Source: an uncultured Campylobacter sp. (lineage in GTDB: Bacteria; Campylobacterota; Campylobacteria; Campylobacterales; Campylobacteraceae). Taken from it: DNA of 64,000 nucleotides. The position numbers were made by a program, and so were the translations under genes. The notes under the pieces are model-generated. The model was given only the letters and a program-made list of their open reading frames with translations. It was not told where the DNA came from and ran no database searches. This document shows, in pieces, positions 46,549 through 56,591 of this stretch (position 1 is the stretch's first letter; each line of letters begins with the position of its first letter). Where the stretch lies: the NCBI RefSeq assembly GCF_937981295.1, contig NZ_CALJPC010000016.1, positions 13,831 to 77,830 on the forward strand, written 5' to 3'.

Positions 46549-49500
46549 ATGAAAGTTAAGAGTTTTAGCTTTGCGCCTCTTTTGGCGCTGTTCGTTTGTT
46601 GTTTGACAAACGCGTTTGCAGATGATAGCAGGTCGAACGTGAAGATAAATCCTGCTACCCCAATAAGCAACGAGTATCGTGACGATGGCGTGCTGGACGG
46701 AAAGATAGGCAGAAGTGGTTGGACTTGGAACGGAAATGAGGGTTTGTATAATTTCACCACTATAAAAAACTTTCCGTCTGACGAATTAAACCAAAAGCCG
46801 ATAGTTAGATTCGGCGGTGCGGGCACATACGTCTTTGGAGACTACGCCGTGACTGGAAAGCCGGTGATTAAATTAAGCTGGCCTTCTGCTTTAGGCCGTG
46901 ATTACATGTGGGGAGCAAAAGGCACATACATTAAAGATGACGGCGACGGACAGTTTTATTTGAATAGTTCAAAAGCTGTTTTGAGGCTTCCTAAGGGCGT
47001 GACTAAAGACGATATAGTCTATGCGAGACTTTATTGGCAGGGAAATATATTCAGCACGACTGATTTTGACAGCAAAGCAGAATACAACAGCAAAGACGGA
47101 AAAAAATTGACCGGTTTTGCTGAGGGGTATACACGGGTGAAATTTAAAATGAAAAGCTCGAAAGGTAAAGCTAGCATAATAAAAGATGTTTATAGAGATA
47201 GATGCGAAGGAACGGCTGCTTGGAACTTTTTGGCAGAATCTCGCAAGCCCTTACGTTTGCGTTTAAAATATGGCTGCACTAAAGATATTACCGATCTAGT
47301 CAAGCAATATTTTAAAGATTATTCCGACAGCATTGAATTTACTGTAGGAAACGTAAAAACGAGTGATGGTGAGGATCAAAGCGGTGCAGATTTTACCAAT
47401 GGAGAGTTCAACAGCGTTCGTCTTGGGCCGTACGGCGGATGGGGAATAATCGTAGTATATGATAAAACCGCCCCGTCCAGAAGGGCTTTGCTAGATAATT
47501 TACAATCTAACGATAGCGTAACGGGTCAAAAAATGACTTATAAAGAGGCCGTAGAATATAAAAATAAATATTTTAAACCAAAAAACGTAACTATTTACGG
47601 CGATTATTTTGTCCTCACCCCTTGGGATAAGGGATATACGCCTATAAACATTAACGCTACCATCAATGGATTTTATACACCTAGAAGTGGGTCCGTAAGT
47701 GCAAAGCTAGGGTTTTTAGGGTTTGGTGGCGAGAGAAAAATGACCTCCGACGAGTATTTTAAAGTTCAACACAAAGGAACCGCACAAATGGATTCGCTAT
47801 ACGGATCCGGTGTGGTTAATCAACGGTTAGCTAACGATCGCGCTAATATATACGACGGCTCTGTCGCTTTACTTATAAATGATAACGGCACCTATAAGTA
47901 TAGCTATCCATACGGCACTGGTTATTTAGGTGGATTTGATCTGGACGAATTCGATATCGGTTCAAAGATGAAGAATGCGCAATCTAGTCTAAACATCTCT
48001 TTGGGTGCGGCGTATGAAGATCTCAACGGAGGTCAAGCCGATCAAAACTTCATAAGTATGATTGCTATTTCCGCCGATTTGTATGTCCCTCAAATGTGCT
48101 ATCAGTATGAAGTCTATAACGCCTCTAACTGGGTTAAATTCTTTGATAATGATGGTAACCGAAGAAGCGAAGAGGATGTAAAAAAACTACATGAACCTCC
48201 TGAGCAGATCAAAAACCCGGTAGTTGCGGGTGAAAATATCTATTATAGAATGAAATTTGAAAATAGATTGAATGGCGGCGATAGCGAAGATGCAGCAGGT
48301 GCGGTAGTATCGATCGACTTTGGTCAAGCCGGCGCTACCTATACCAAAGATAGCGCTACTATAAATAACGAGCTAGTCGTAAATGATCCTATCACTACCA
48401 CTACAAATACCATACCTGCAGCGGCAGCCGATGAACTAGTCTATTTACGCGATGGTCAAAAGGGTGCATACGAGACTATGAAAGACGTCATAAAAGGTGG
48501 CACTCCAAACGTTACGAAGGCTATTTATAAAGATAGGCAGTTTACTGCGCTTGACGGTAATATATTGAAATTTTATATAGGTCAAGGCGCGGGAGACTTA
48601 ACTCCTTCTTCAACACCGGGCGGTAGTCCTGTACTTGTAGGCGGATTAATGCAGCCAGGTAAAGCGGCATACGGTGAGTTTAATGCTACCGTAAATACGG
48701 GTGCAACCATATTGCAGGCTCCTGCCGTGACACTAAGTTATAAGATGAGCTTAGATATAGGCGGCGGTCAGCGAGTCTTCATAGAGATGGATAGCGCTTC
48801 CGAGCTTGAATTATGCGACGCGACAAAGGTTTCTAAAAGCGTTAATATTCTACCTTTAAGCGGTTTGCAGGTAGTCAATAAGAATTTTAGTAAAAATGAC
48901 GACGATGATAGACTATATACTCAAGTCTCCGATAAGCCTTTCGATGCGAAACTCATCTTTAGACCGGATTATGAGAGCCAATTTTGTAAGAAGTATAAGG
49001 ATGATACCGGTAAATGCGAGGAATACATCGACGCAGCCGCAAATTCTCCTTACTTCAAAAAAGATCCGAATACCGGCAAGCTAGTATATATCGGTAGTGA
49101 GGCTAGAAAGCTTGAGAAATTCGACTTGAGCGGTAAATTGTATTTATCCGTTGTCAGGGCGAGAAATGCCGCTACTACCTCGGATAAAGTTGCCGATAGC
49201 GATAAGGGGAATAGCGCAGTTTACTCATGTCTATCCGTAACCGATTCCTTAAAAATTCCGTTTAAGATGAAGGACAAAACCGATTACACTATCGATAAGG
49301 AAGTGGATTTTAAAGGAAAAAGTATTTTAGAGCTAAACGATATAGAGATAGGAGATGCGTATCAGGGTCTTACATTTATGCTTAGCTATCGTCCGGATAA
49401 TCAAGTTGCCTCAGGATCCGATTTAGATCAGTATATAAAAAACAAAGATTTAAATAACAGCGATCCTAAGGCTTATTATTCGGAGCTCAAGAAATGGGAG

Positions 49501-52500
49501 CTTAAAAAGCGATATGGATATTGCGAGACAGGTGAGAATTTTAGCTGGTGCAACACAAAACTAACTGCGGAGCAAAAGAAGGACATTTGGGAGAATAAAA
49601 TACAACCAGAGTTGCAGAAGCTTGAAGATAATATAAAGGCTGCTAAAGATGAGTTCGGAATTCAAATGTCAAAAGACGGCTCGTTCCACATATGCGGTAG
49701 CGATAACTTCGTGCTTCGCCCTGCATATTTTAATGTAGATACAGAAGCGCTGAAGAATTCGGGCAAGTATAGCAAGATCGTAGACACTACCGCTAGCGGT
49801 GATATAACTAAAAAGGGTGATGGCTCCAGCGTACTTAATCCTAGTAATCTGCGCGTAGGTGGTGATTATACACAAAATGCAGATATCTTGGCTCATGTAA
49901 TATCGGCCAGAAGCTATAGCGGCAACTACGTACCTAACTACACAGCAGAAATCGGTGGCGATCTTGGCAATCAACGCTATCATCTACGTAAAAGCTATGG
50001 CGCGGATTCTGATGATACTCAAGATATATCAACCAAGATTCGCGGTATTCAAACCTACTTGCGTCCGTTTATATCTAATGAATGCGCGGCTAATGTCTCT
50101 ACTCAATCCTATTATGTAGATAGAAAGAATGCTTCCACTACATTAAAACGTGGCGTTAAAGAAGATAGTTGTTATGGTGGTACCGCAGTGGAATATTCCG
50201 GTGCTAAATACAATGCCGAAACAGGCAAATATGAGATTGATCCGGAAGCTATCAAAAAAGGCTCTTTTGGCAAGAGTGATGATGTCTCGTGCGTATTAAA
50301 TGGCACAAGCTCGAAATTCGACGCAGCATTTAGAAGAGTATGGGATAAAAACGCTATAAGCTTATGGGCAAATTTTAACGCTAGGAATATCGTAGAAGCA
50401 GGAGGCGTTGCGAAATTTGATAGCAAAGGTCATGTTCAAGGTGCATATCTGATGACCCAGTCTAGAAAAAATCCTGAGGCAAAAGATAAAAGCTATGCCG
50501 TCATCTATACCGAAACCATAGGCAAAGATGCCGATAAAATTTTTAATTACTATAATGTCGGCGATGTACTCGTAAATATCTATGATAATTCGTGGACGGA
50601 TGCTTATTCCGATCAGACATACTCTAAGAAGTGGAAGAGCGCTAAATGTATTATCAATTCATCTAGCAATACTCCTAATGCTAAAGGTATGGTAGGCTGC
50701 GACGTAGGTATGAGGCTTGCTGCTAACAAAGATAAAGCGACAAATGATAATATCGTATTACGCTACCGACCGGATCGTATCAGAGTATCTCTCACAAGCC
50801 TTGATAACGGCGTAACAAGCGGCGTAGGTGATAATAATATCACGGGCGGGGTATCTGCGTATACATATTTCAATGCTCCGGATATTGAGAATAATGTAGT
50901 AATATATGGTAGTGATAACTCTACGCAAAATTTAGCGGTGACGCATCAGATAAGTCAGCTAGCCAAGCTTAAGGTCAATGCCGTAGCATATCTATCCGAC
51001 AAGGTCTATAAAGATGTCATCGCTACGCTTTATGACGGGTATAAACAAGATGTTGGCGGCACTCCTCAAGCCGTGTGCGGATTTTCAAGCGATCTTGATT
51101 TTGCGCTAAATTTCGGATTTGATTGTGCTAACAATAATGCCGACGGACGTTGCTCCACAGCTACCGCTAGGAGAACTGGCGGAGATACAAATTATGTACC
51201 GTATCCCGATAGGGCTAATGTTATCTACAATATTCCTGGCGGTACGCAGTTTTTTGCTAGCAATTCTAACGAGTGTCTAGGCGCTACGGGATATGATAGT
51301 AGATGCTATAAATATAACGTAAGAACTCTAAGTACCACTATAACCGGTGGAAGAAGAGACTGGAATGAGGCCGCTTCCGCCGGTGATGCGGGCTACGGTA
51401 TGCCTATACCTCTTAGTATCGCCCTTAATTACTATTCAGATGCTACCCTAAGAGGTGGACTTATCAATAGGCCGCAAGGCGGTACGGGAATCAGGTATGA
51501 CTCGAAGTCGGATCAATTTAGAATTTTGGCGCAAGGATTTAGAGAGGGGCAAACTCCTGACTCGACTGTATATTTCAACTTCGATAGAATGCATAAAACC
51601 CCTAGCACGCCGGTGCTCATCTACGCTAGTGACTTTGATGTCAGAGATGCGAAGAAGGGCGATCTTAAAACCTATGGAAAGTTTTGGCCGTCTAAGTTCG
51701 ATAGCTCATATAATGCTATCTCGGATACTAACTCCGAGGATTATAATGAAGACAATATAAAGATATCAAAGGAGGATTTTGATACATTTATCACTAGAAA
51801 AGTTGAAGATACGACGGGAGTTAAAAAAGCAAAAATGAGCGTTGCAAATAAAGCTGATTATATAGCCGCTGCTAATTCCAATAGTAAGACCTATGCAACA
51901 GGTACGACCGTTACGGATTTTAGTGACAATATAGGTACTTATGCACTATTCGTCTACGGTACGTCGTATGATAAGAGCCTAGGATCCAGAGTCTATCAGG
52001 CTACTACCAGAACCGGGGTAACCGTGCCTATTTATGCGCAGATTTATTGCGGTAGAACCGATAGGTGCGCGAATATGCCTGCTCCTAGCGCAGAACTTGC
52101 TTATGAAGCCCCTAACTCGAATATATTTACCGTGCTAGCGGCTCAGGATCCTAGCTTGACCGATTTTACGAAGTTCGTAGTAAATACTAGGGCTACTCTA
52201 AATAATATAGGCGCAGAGTTTGTGAGTGCCTATACCAGCTTTACGCCTGCTAGCGTGAGCGTTCGTAGAGGCAATGTAGTAAGTGACGGTAAAGAGGATA
52301 TAGATATTAGTGCTACCGCACCGGGTCAAGCTACTATACGTATCGTCACTAATCCATGGCTTATCCATACGCCTGCCGGAAATCAGAGAACTATGTTTAC
52401 GGTAGCGGGTGGAGCCTATTCTAGCCAGTACTCGGGCGTACCGCAGTACTTTAATCCTCTTATTGTAAACGTAAGGGCTGCTAACCCTACGGTTTGGGGC

Positions 52501-52650
52501 GGAGAAGGTCAAGTCAAGTCTGGTACGGAAGATGATGTAGGATCGTTTGCCGGTGGTAGCACGTCAGATAATAGTACTAGTGATACTTCTACGAAGAAGC
52601 TAGATACGGGAGATGTCCGCGATATCTACAACCAAAAGACCGATTGGTAG
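46549..52650 (+). CDS. Giant exported Cys-containing protein (DUF11/DUF3344-like surface protein)
   Basis: A 2033-residue protein with a Sec signal (MKVKSFSFAPLLALFVCCLTNAFA|DD). The first 500 residues resemble the N-terminal module of large bacterial surface proteins that precede DUF11 domains: VYARLYWQG near residue 160, then GGWGIIVVYDKTAP near residue 300, NVTIYGDYF. Around residues 565-640 lies a DUF11-like beta domain (NPVVAGENIYYRMKFENR; YTKDSATINNEL). The rest is Asn/Ser/Thr-rich beta-type sequence with more than 20 Cys, mostly in close pairs (CETGENFSWC, CANNNADGRC, CGRTDRC), suggesting disulfides. No C-terminal anchor, autotransporter barrel or RTX repeats are seen. It follows the prepilin-hpf group but has its own promoter and terminator. 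Role as a pilus-tip or secreted adhesin is inference. Confidence 0.8.
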   Translation: MKVKSFSFAPLLALFVCCLTNAFADDSRSNVKINPATPISNEYRDDGVLDGKIGRSGWTWNGNEGLYNFTTIKNFPSDELNQKPIVRFGGAGTYVFGDYAVTGKPVIKLSWPSALGRDYMWGAKGTYIKDDGDGQFYLNSSKAVLRLPKGVTKDDIVYARLYWQGNIFSTTDFDSKAEYNSKDGKKLTGFAEGYTRVKFKMKSSKGKASIIKDVYRDRCEGTAAWNFLAESRKPLRLRLKYGCTKDITDLVKQYFKDYSDSIEFTVGNVKTSDGEDQSGADFTNGEFNSVRLGPYGGWGIIVVYDKTAPSRRALLDNLQSNDSVTGQKMTYKEAVEYKNKYFKPKNVTIYGDYFVLTPWDKGYTPININATINGFYTPRSGSVSAKLGFLGFGGERKMTSDEYFKVQHKGTAQMDSLYGSGVVNQRLANDRANIYDGSVALLINDNGTYKYSYPYGTGYLGGFDLDEFDIGSKMKNAQSSLNISLGAAYEDLNGGQADQNFISMIAISADLYVPQMCYQYEVYNASNWVKFFDNDGNRRSEEDVKKLHEPPEQIKNPVVAGENIYYRMKFENRLNGGDSEDAAGAVVSIDFGQAGATYTKDSATINNELVVNDPITTTTNTIPAAAADELVYLRDGQKGAYETMKDVIKGGTPNVTKAIYKDRQFTALDGNILKFYIGQGAGDLTPSSTPGGSPVLVGGLMQPGKAAYGEFNATVNTGATILQAPAVTLSYKMSLDIGGGQRVFIEMDSASELELCDATKVSKSVNILPLSGLQVVNKNFSKNDDDDRLYTQVSDKPFDAKLIFRPDYESQFCKKYKDDTGKCEEYIDAAANSPYFKKDPNTGKLVYIGSEARKLEKFDLSGKLYLSVVRARNAATTSDKVADSDKGNSAVYSCLSVTDSLKIPFKMKDKTDYTIDKEVDFKGKSILELNDIEIGDAYQGLTFMLSYRPDNQVASGSDLDQYIKNKDLNNSDPKAYYSELKKWELKKRYGYCETGENFSWCNTKLTAEQKKDIWENKIQPELQKLEDNIKAAKDEFGIQMSKDGSFHICGSDNFVLRPAYFNVDTEALKNSGKYSKIVDTTASGDITKKGDGSSVLNPSNLRVGGDYTQNADILAHVISARSYSGNYVPNYTAEIGGDLGNQRYHLRKSYGADSDDTQDISTKIRGIQTYLRPFISNECAANVSTQSYYVDRKNASTTLKRGVKEDSCYGGTAVEYSGAKYNAETGKYEIDPEAIKKGSFGKSDDVSCVLNGTSSKFDAAFRRVWDKNAISLWANFNARNIVEAGGVAKFDSKGHVQGAYLMTQSRKNPEAKDKSYAVIYTETIGKDADKIFNYYNVGDVLVNIYDNSWTDAYSDQTYSKKWKSAKCIINSSSNTPNAKGMVGCDVGMRLAANKDKATNDNIVLRYRPDRIRVSLTSLDNGVTSGVGDNNITGGVSAYTYFNAPDIENNVVIYGSDNSTQNLAVTHQISQLAKLKVNAVAYLSDKVYKDVIATLYDGYKQDVGGTPQAVCGFSSDLDFALNFGFDCANNNADGRCSTATARRTGGDTNYVPYPDRANVIYNIPGGTQFFASNSNECLGATGYDSRCYKYNVRTLSTTITGGRRDWNEAASAGDAGYGMPIPLSIALNYYSDATLRGGLINRPQGGTGIRYDSKSDQFRILAQGFREGQTPDSTVYFNFDRMHKTPSTPVLIYASDFDVRDAKKGDLKTYGKFWPSKFDSSYNAISDTNSEDYNEDNIKISKEDFDTFITRKVEDTTGVKKAKMSVANKADYIAAANSNSKTYATGTTVTDFSDNIGTYALFVYGTSYDKSLGSRVYQATTRTGVTVPIYAQIYCGRTDRCANMPAPSAELAYEAPNSNIFTVLAAQDPSLTDFTKFVVNTRATLNNIGAEFVSAYTSFTPASVSVRRGNVVSDGKEDIDISATAPGQATIRIVTNPWLIHTPAGNQRTMFTVAGGAYSSQYSGVPQYFNPLIVNVRAANPTVWGGEGQVKSGTEDDVGSFAGGSTSDNSTSDTSTKKLDTGDVRDIYNQKTDW

Positions 52651-52673
52651 TATTTGCGTTAAGCTCGTAACAT

Positions 52674-52703
52674 AAAGGCTAGCCTTCAGGCTAGCCTTTT
52701 TTT
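52674..52703 (+). terminator. strong rho-independent terminator
   Basis: AAAGGCTAGCC pairs perfectly with GGCTAGCCTTT around TTCA, followed by a T-run. It lies 24 bp after the stop of the giant gene. Confidence 0.92.
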
Positions 52704-53305
52704 ATGGGCCGAATTTCGGTTTTATTGGCGACAGATTTTTTAAAATTATGCTTTGCAAATTTTACTTGAAAATTCTATGAGATAGAATTTTGTGAAATTT
52801 TAAATTGCGAAATTTCACTGCGAAACTTGGCGGTAAATTTTACTTACTAAGATTTGCGCGTCGTAATGATATATAATTTTACGCACTAATTTCAATTGGT
52901 AGAATTCCAAAGCAAAATTTTGCAGTTAAATTTTACCGTACGAAATTCTCGATTGTTAGCATGGCAAGCTTTGCATGGCACGATCGCGTAAAATTTGCCG
53001 GAAAATTTCATCACTCAGAATTTTTCTACCCCCAAACATAGCTGCAGAATTCTGTTTCGTAAAATTCCGCATTCCAACCCTCATCCTAAAATTATATCGC
53101 GGCAAAACGCACCGCCGATAAAACTTAAAATTCTATTGCTCAAAGCCGCCCGCATTCCCCCTTATACTTCAAAATTTTATTTCGTAAAATTTCAATCCGC
53201 CTAGATCTGTCGTATAAAATCGCTTCATAAATTCCACTGCTCATTTACCCGTTTTTAAATGAAATTTCGGCACAATGCGGCTTAAAATTTCATTAGGAAA
53301 GCCAT
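52704..53305. other. 600-bp spacer before lepA
   Basis: AT-rich, with many AAATTTT/GAATTCC words and no supported gene. A 69-codon frame near 53000 is low-complexity and rejected. Confidence 0.45.
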
Positions 53306-55102
53306 TTGAAAACAAAAAATATCAGAAATTTCAGCATCATCGCCCATATCGACCACGGCAAATCCACGCTCGCAGACCGCCTAATCAGCGAATGCAACGC
53401 CGTCGAGGCGCGCCAGATGAGCAGTCAGATCATGGATACGATGGATATCGAAAAGGAGCGCGGCATCACGATCAAGGCGCAGTCCGTGCGGCTCGAGTAC
53501 GAGCTTGGCGGCGAGAAATACGTTTTAAATTTGATCGATACCCCGGGCCATGTGGATTTTAGCTACGAGGTATCGCGCTCACTGGCTAGCTGCGAGGGGG
53601 CGATCCTCGTCGTGGATGCGAGCCAGGGCGTACAGGCGCAGACCATCGCAAACGTCTATATCGCACTACAGCACAACCTCGAGATCATCCCCGTGCTCAA
53701 TAAAATCGATCTGCCCGCCGCCGATCCGCAGCGCGTAAAAGAGGAGATCGAGCACGTCATCGGGCTTGATTGCAGCAGCGCGATCGAGGTCAGCGCCAAG
53801 ACGGGCGCGGGCATCAAGGAGCTTTTAGAAGCGATAATTACTCGCATCCCCGCGCCCAAAACGGACGACGCCGCGCCGCTTAAGGCGCTCATCTACGACA
53901 GCTGGTTCGATAACTACCTAGGCGCGCTCGCGCTTGCGAGGCTCTACGACGGCGTGCTGAAAAAGGGCGACGAGGTTTATATCATGGGTAGCGATAACCG
54001 CCACGAGGTGCTCGATCTGATGTATCCCAACCCGCTCGCGCCCGCCAAAACCCGCGAGCTTAGCAGCGGCGAAGTGGGCATCGTAGTAATGGGTCTAAAA
54101 AACGTCGCCGACGTGCAGGTGGGTGATACGATCACGCTTTTTAAAAAACGCGCCGCCGAGCCCGTGGGCGGCTTTGAGAAGGCCAAGCCCTTCGTGTTTG
54201 CGGGCATCTATCCCGTGCAGACCGATAAATTTGAAGATCTGCGCGACGCTTTGGATAAGCTTAGCCTAAACGACAGCTCGCTTAGCTACGAGCCTGAAAC
54301 GTCGCTCGCGCTAGGATTCGGCTTTCGCGTCGGGTTTTTGGGGCTACTGCATATGGAGGTCGTCAAGGAGCGGCTCGAGCGCGAGTTTGATCTCGATCTC
54401 ATCGCCACGGCGCCGACCGTCACATACGCCGTGTATCTCACGGACGGCTCGTGCGTGCGGATACACAGCCCCAGCGAGCTTCCCGCGCCAAATTTCATCG
54501 AGCGCATCGAGGAGCCCTACGTCAGGGCGACCATCATCACCCCGAGTGAGTTTTTGGGCAATCTCATCAGCCTTTTAAATTTGCGCCGCGGCATCCAAAC
54601 CAAGATGGACTACATCACGCCGGAGCGCGTCCTGCTCGAATACGACGTGCCCACAAACGAGATCATAATGGACTTTTACGACAAGCTCAAGTCCTGCACC
54701 AAGGGCTATGCGAGCTTTGATTACGAGCCGATAGATTACAGGCGCGGCGATCTCGTAAAGCTCGACATCCGCGTCGCGGGCGAAGCGGTCGATGCGCTCT
54801 CGATCATCGTACCCGCCTCAAAGGCCGAATCCAAGGGGCGAGACCTCGTCAAAGCGATGAAGGAGATCGTGCCGCGGCAGCTTTTTGAGGTCGCGATCCA
54901 AGCAAGCATCGGCAACAAGATCATCGCGCGCGAAAACGTCCGCGCCATGGGCAAAAACGTGACCGCCAAGTGCTACGGCGGCGACATCACGCGCAAGCGC
55001 AAGCTGCTCGAAAAGCAAAAAGAGGGCAAGAAGCGCATGAAGGCGATCGGCAGGGTAAATTTGCCGAGCGAGGCATTTTTGAGCGTGCTAAAGATTGATT
55101 AA
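53306..55102 (+). CDS. lepA: Elongation factor 4
   Basis: LepA/EF4 is a ribosomal GTPase that back-translocates or rescues stalled ribosomes. The 598 residues show G1 [14 protein letters not shown] near residue 12, G3 DTPGHVDF near residue 77, G4 NKIDLP near residue 131, then domains II-V and a C-terminal domain ([17 protein letters not shown]; ending [16 protein letters not shown]). Translation starts at TTG with AGGAAAG upstream. The codon use is typical GC-richer housekeeping, unlike the preceding giant gene. Confidence 0.96.
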   Translation: MKTKNIRNFSIIAHIDHGKSTLADRLISECNAVEARQMSSQIMDTMDIEKERGITIKAQSVRLEYELGGEKYVLNLIDTPGHVDFSYEVSRSLASCEGAILVVDASQGVQAQTIANVYIALQHNLEIIPVLNKIDLPAADPQRVKEEIEHVIGLDCSSAIEVSAKTGAGIKELLEAIITRIPAPKTDDAAPLKALIYDSWFDNYLGALALARLYDGVLKKGDEVYIMGSDNRHEVLDLMYPNPLAPAKTRELSSGEVGIVVMGLKNVADVQVGDTITLFKKRAAEPVGGFEKAKPFVFAGIYPVQTDKFEDLRDALDKLSLNDSSLSYEPETSLALGFGFRVGFLGLLHMEVVKERLEREFDLDLIATAPTVTYAVYLTDGSCVRIHSPSELPAPNFIERIEEPYVRATIITPSEFLGNLISLLNLRRGIQTKMDYITPERVLLEYDVPTNEIIMDFYDKLKSCTKGYASFDYEPIDYRRGDLVKLDIRVAGEAVDALSIIVPASKAESKGRDLVKAMKEIVPRQLFEVAIQASIGNKIIARENVRAMGKNVTAKCYGGDITRKRKLLEKQKEGKKRMKAIGRVNLPSEAFLSVLKID

Positions 55103-55210
55103 ATTTTATGTTTGAGCGGGTGATCTAAATTTCATCTTTTGCCGCGCTGTCGTAAAATTTGCTTTTAAATTTTAACGATCGCTCGGGCGTTTAAATTTAG
55201 CAGCTCGCCG

Positions 55211-55273
55211 TTAGGCTAAAATTTCGTCTTTCAATTTCACGATCTTAAGAGGCGATTTAAATTTTATGACTGC
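55211..55273. repeat. direct repeat copy 1 (about 62 bp)
   Basis: Starts TTAGGCTAAAATTTCG and ends TTTAAATTTTATG plus a few bases. It matches 55390-55451 with scattered substitutions and small indels. It lies in the 577-bp noncoding gap after lepA, where no gene is supported. Confidence 0.6.
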
Positions 55274-55389
55274 ATGGCGTTTAAACTCTATCGCTCGTGC
55301 TCAAGCTGATACATTCGCTGTTGCGCGCCCATTTTGTGCCGCTTTAAGCTCTAACGCTCGCTGCTCGGTCGTAAAATTTCGCTTTTAAA

Positions 55390-55451
55390 TTAGGCTAAAA
55401 TTTCGCCTTTCAAATTTAACGATCCCCGAGCGGTTTAAATTTTATGTCCGC
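55390..55451. repeat. direct repeat copy 2 (about 62 bp)
   Basis: The second copy, also preceded by a GTCGTAAAATTT-type phrase as copy 1 is, so the repeated unit may be larger (about 90-100 bp). Confidence 0.6.
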
Positions 55452-55679
55452 CAGCCGATCATTGCGGTCGCGCCCGCAGCTCGGCTACAAAATTTTATTC
55501 CAGCGACGCTCTGCTATAAATTTTACCAGCTGCGGTTTTGTAAATTTGATTAAATTTTACTGCGCGCCGCATGCAATTTCCATAGCGCGAGCTTTTATAG
55601 CAAAACGGCGTATAAGAGGGCGCGTCGATAAATTCAGCAAAAGTGCTAAATTTATCGGCGCGAGATCAAAGGAGTAAAA

Positions 55680-56376
55680 ATGAAATTTTTAGACCGCTTG
55701 GGCGTGGATAGGAGCAGCTTTATTGATCTGTTTTCGGCGTGTTTGGGTTGCGGCGCAAGAGGCGGGTTCGAAGCTGATCGTAAAGGGCAGGCGCCGCTCT
55801 GTGGATTTTGAGCGCGGCGAGATCAGTTTCGGCGATGATGCGCCGCGCGCCATCTGGTATATCGGTAGCGAAGCGAGCAGCAGCCGCACGTGGCTGTGGG
55901 GATACGAAAACATAAACCGCCTTGATGAGTGGCTGCTCACCCTTGCGCGAGATGTGCGCGACTTCGGCTTGCGGCACGGGCTAGCCGCGCTTAGCACGCC
56001 TAAGCTCGCACTAAGCGCGGAGATAAACGGCCACGCTCTAAGCGCAATTGCGTGCGGATTATCGCAGGAACCGGTATGTTACTACCGCTGTCCGCACGCA
56101 GGCGGAGCGGTGTTTGTGGCGTTTGCGGCGGGCGAGTGCGTGAGCTCCGATGGCACGATCAAGCTCAGCATGGATGCAAACGAGCTTATCTCTTTAGCGC
56201 GCGATTACATAGGCGCATTTCAGTTAAATTACGCCGTTTTTATTAAGGCGCTTTTACTTAGAAACGGCACGAAATTTAGCGAAGCGGCGGACAAGATCGT
56301 AGCAAATTTTAAAAATGACGCAGTTTTTTCGTTTGATAATTTGGGGCGGCTAAGCGAGGTGAAGTTCGCCGTATAG
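55680..56376 (+). pseudogene. DUF6882-like gene with a one-base frameshift near its start
   Basis: A clear start exists: AAAGGAG (55668-55674) then ATG at 55680 encoding MKFLDRLGVDRSSFIDLFSACL. The frame then stops early at about 55811, while the next frame carries VAAQEAGSKLIVKG and 200 further residues to 56376, including TWLWGYENIN and ANFKNDAVFSF. Removing one G from the GGG at 55745-55747 joins the two smoothly. The WLWGYENIN phrase resembles DUF6882 proteins of unknown function. Either a real frameshift mutation or a sequence error; the downstream part is well preserved, so inactivation would be recent. Confidence 0.7.
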
Positions 56377-56591
56377 AGCTGCAAATCTCGCGCCGTGCAT
56401 TCTGGGGCTTTAAAATTTACGCCGTGAAATTCTGCTTCGTAAATTTTATATCTTAAAATTTTCAGCCTTAGAATTTTGCTCGGTAAAATTTAGACTGCGA
56501 AACTCCGTCGCGTGAAATTTTGTCTTAAATTTTTACGCCGTAAAATTCCGCTACAGGGTCTGCGTCTGAGCCTTTAAATTTTAAATCAAAA

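Noticed and set aside
52995..53204. 69-codon frame before lepA
   Set aside because: Made of repeated AAATTT/GAATTC words; no ribosome site.
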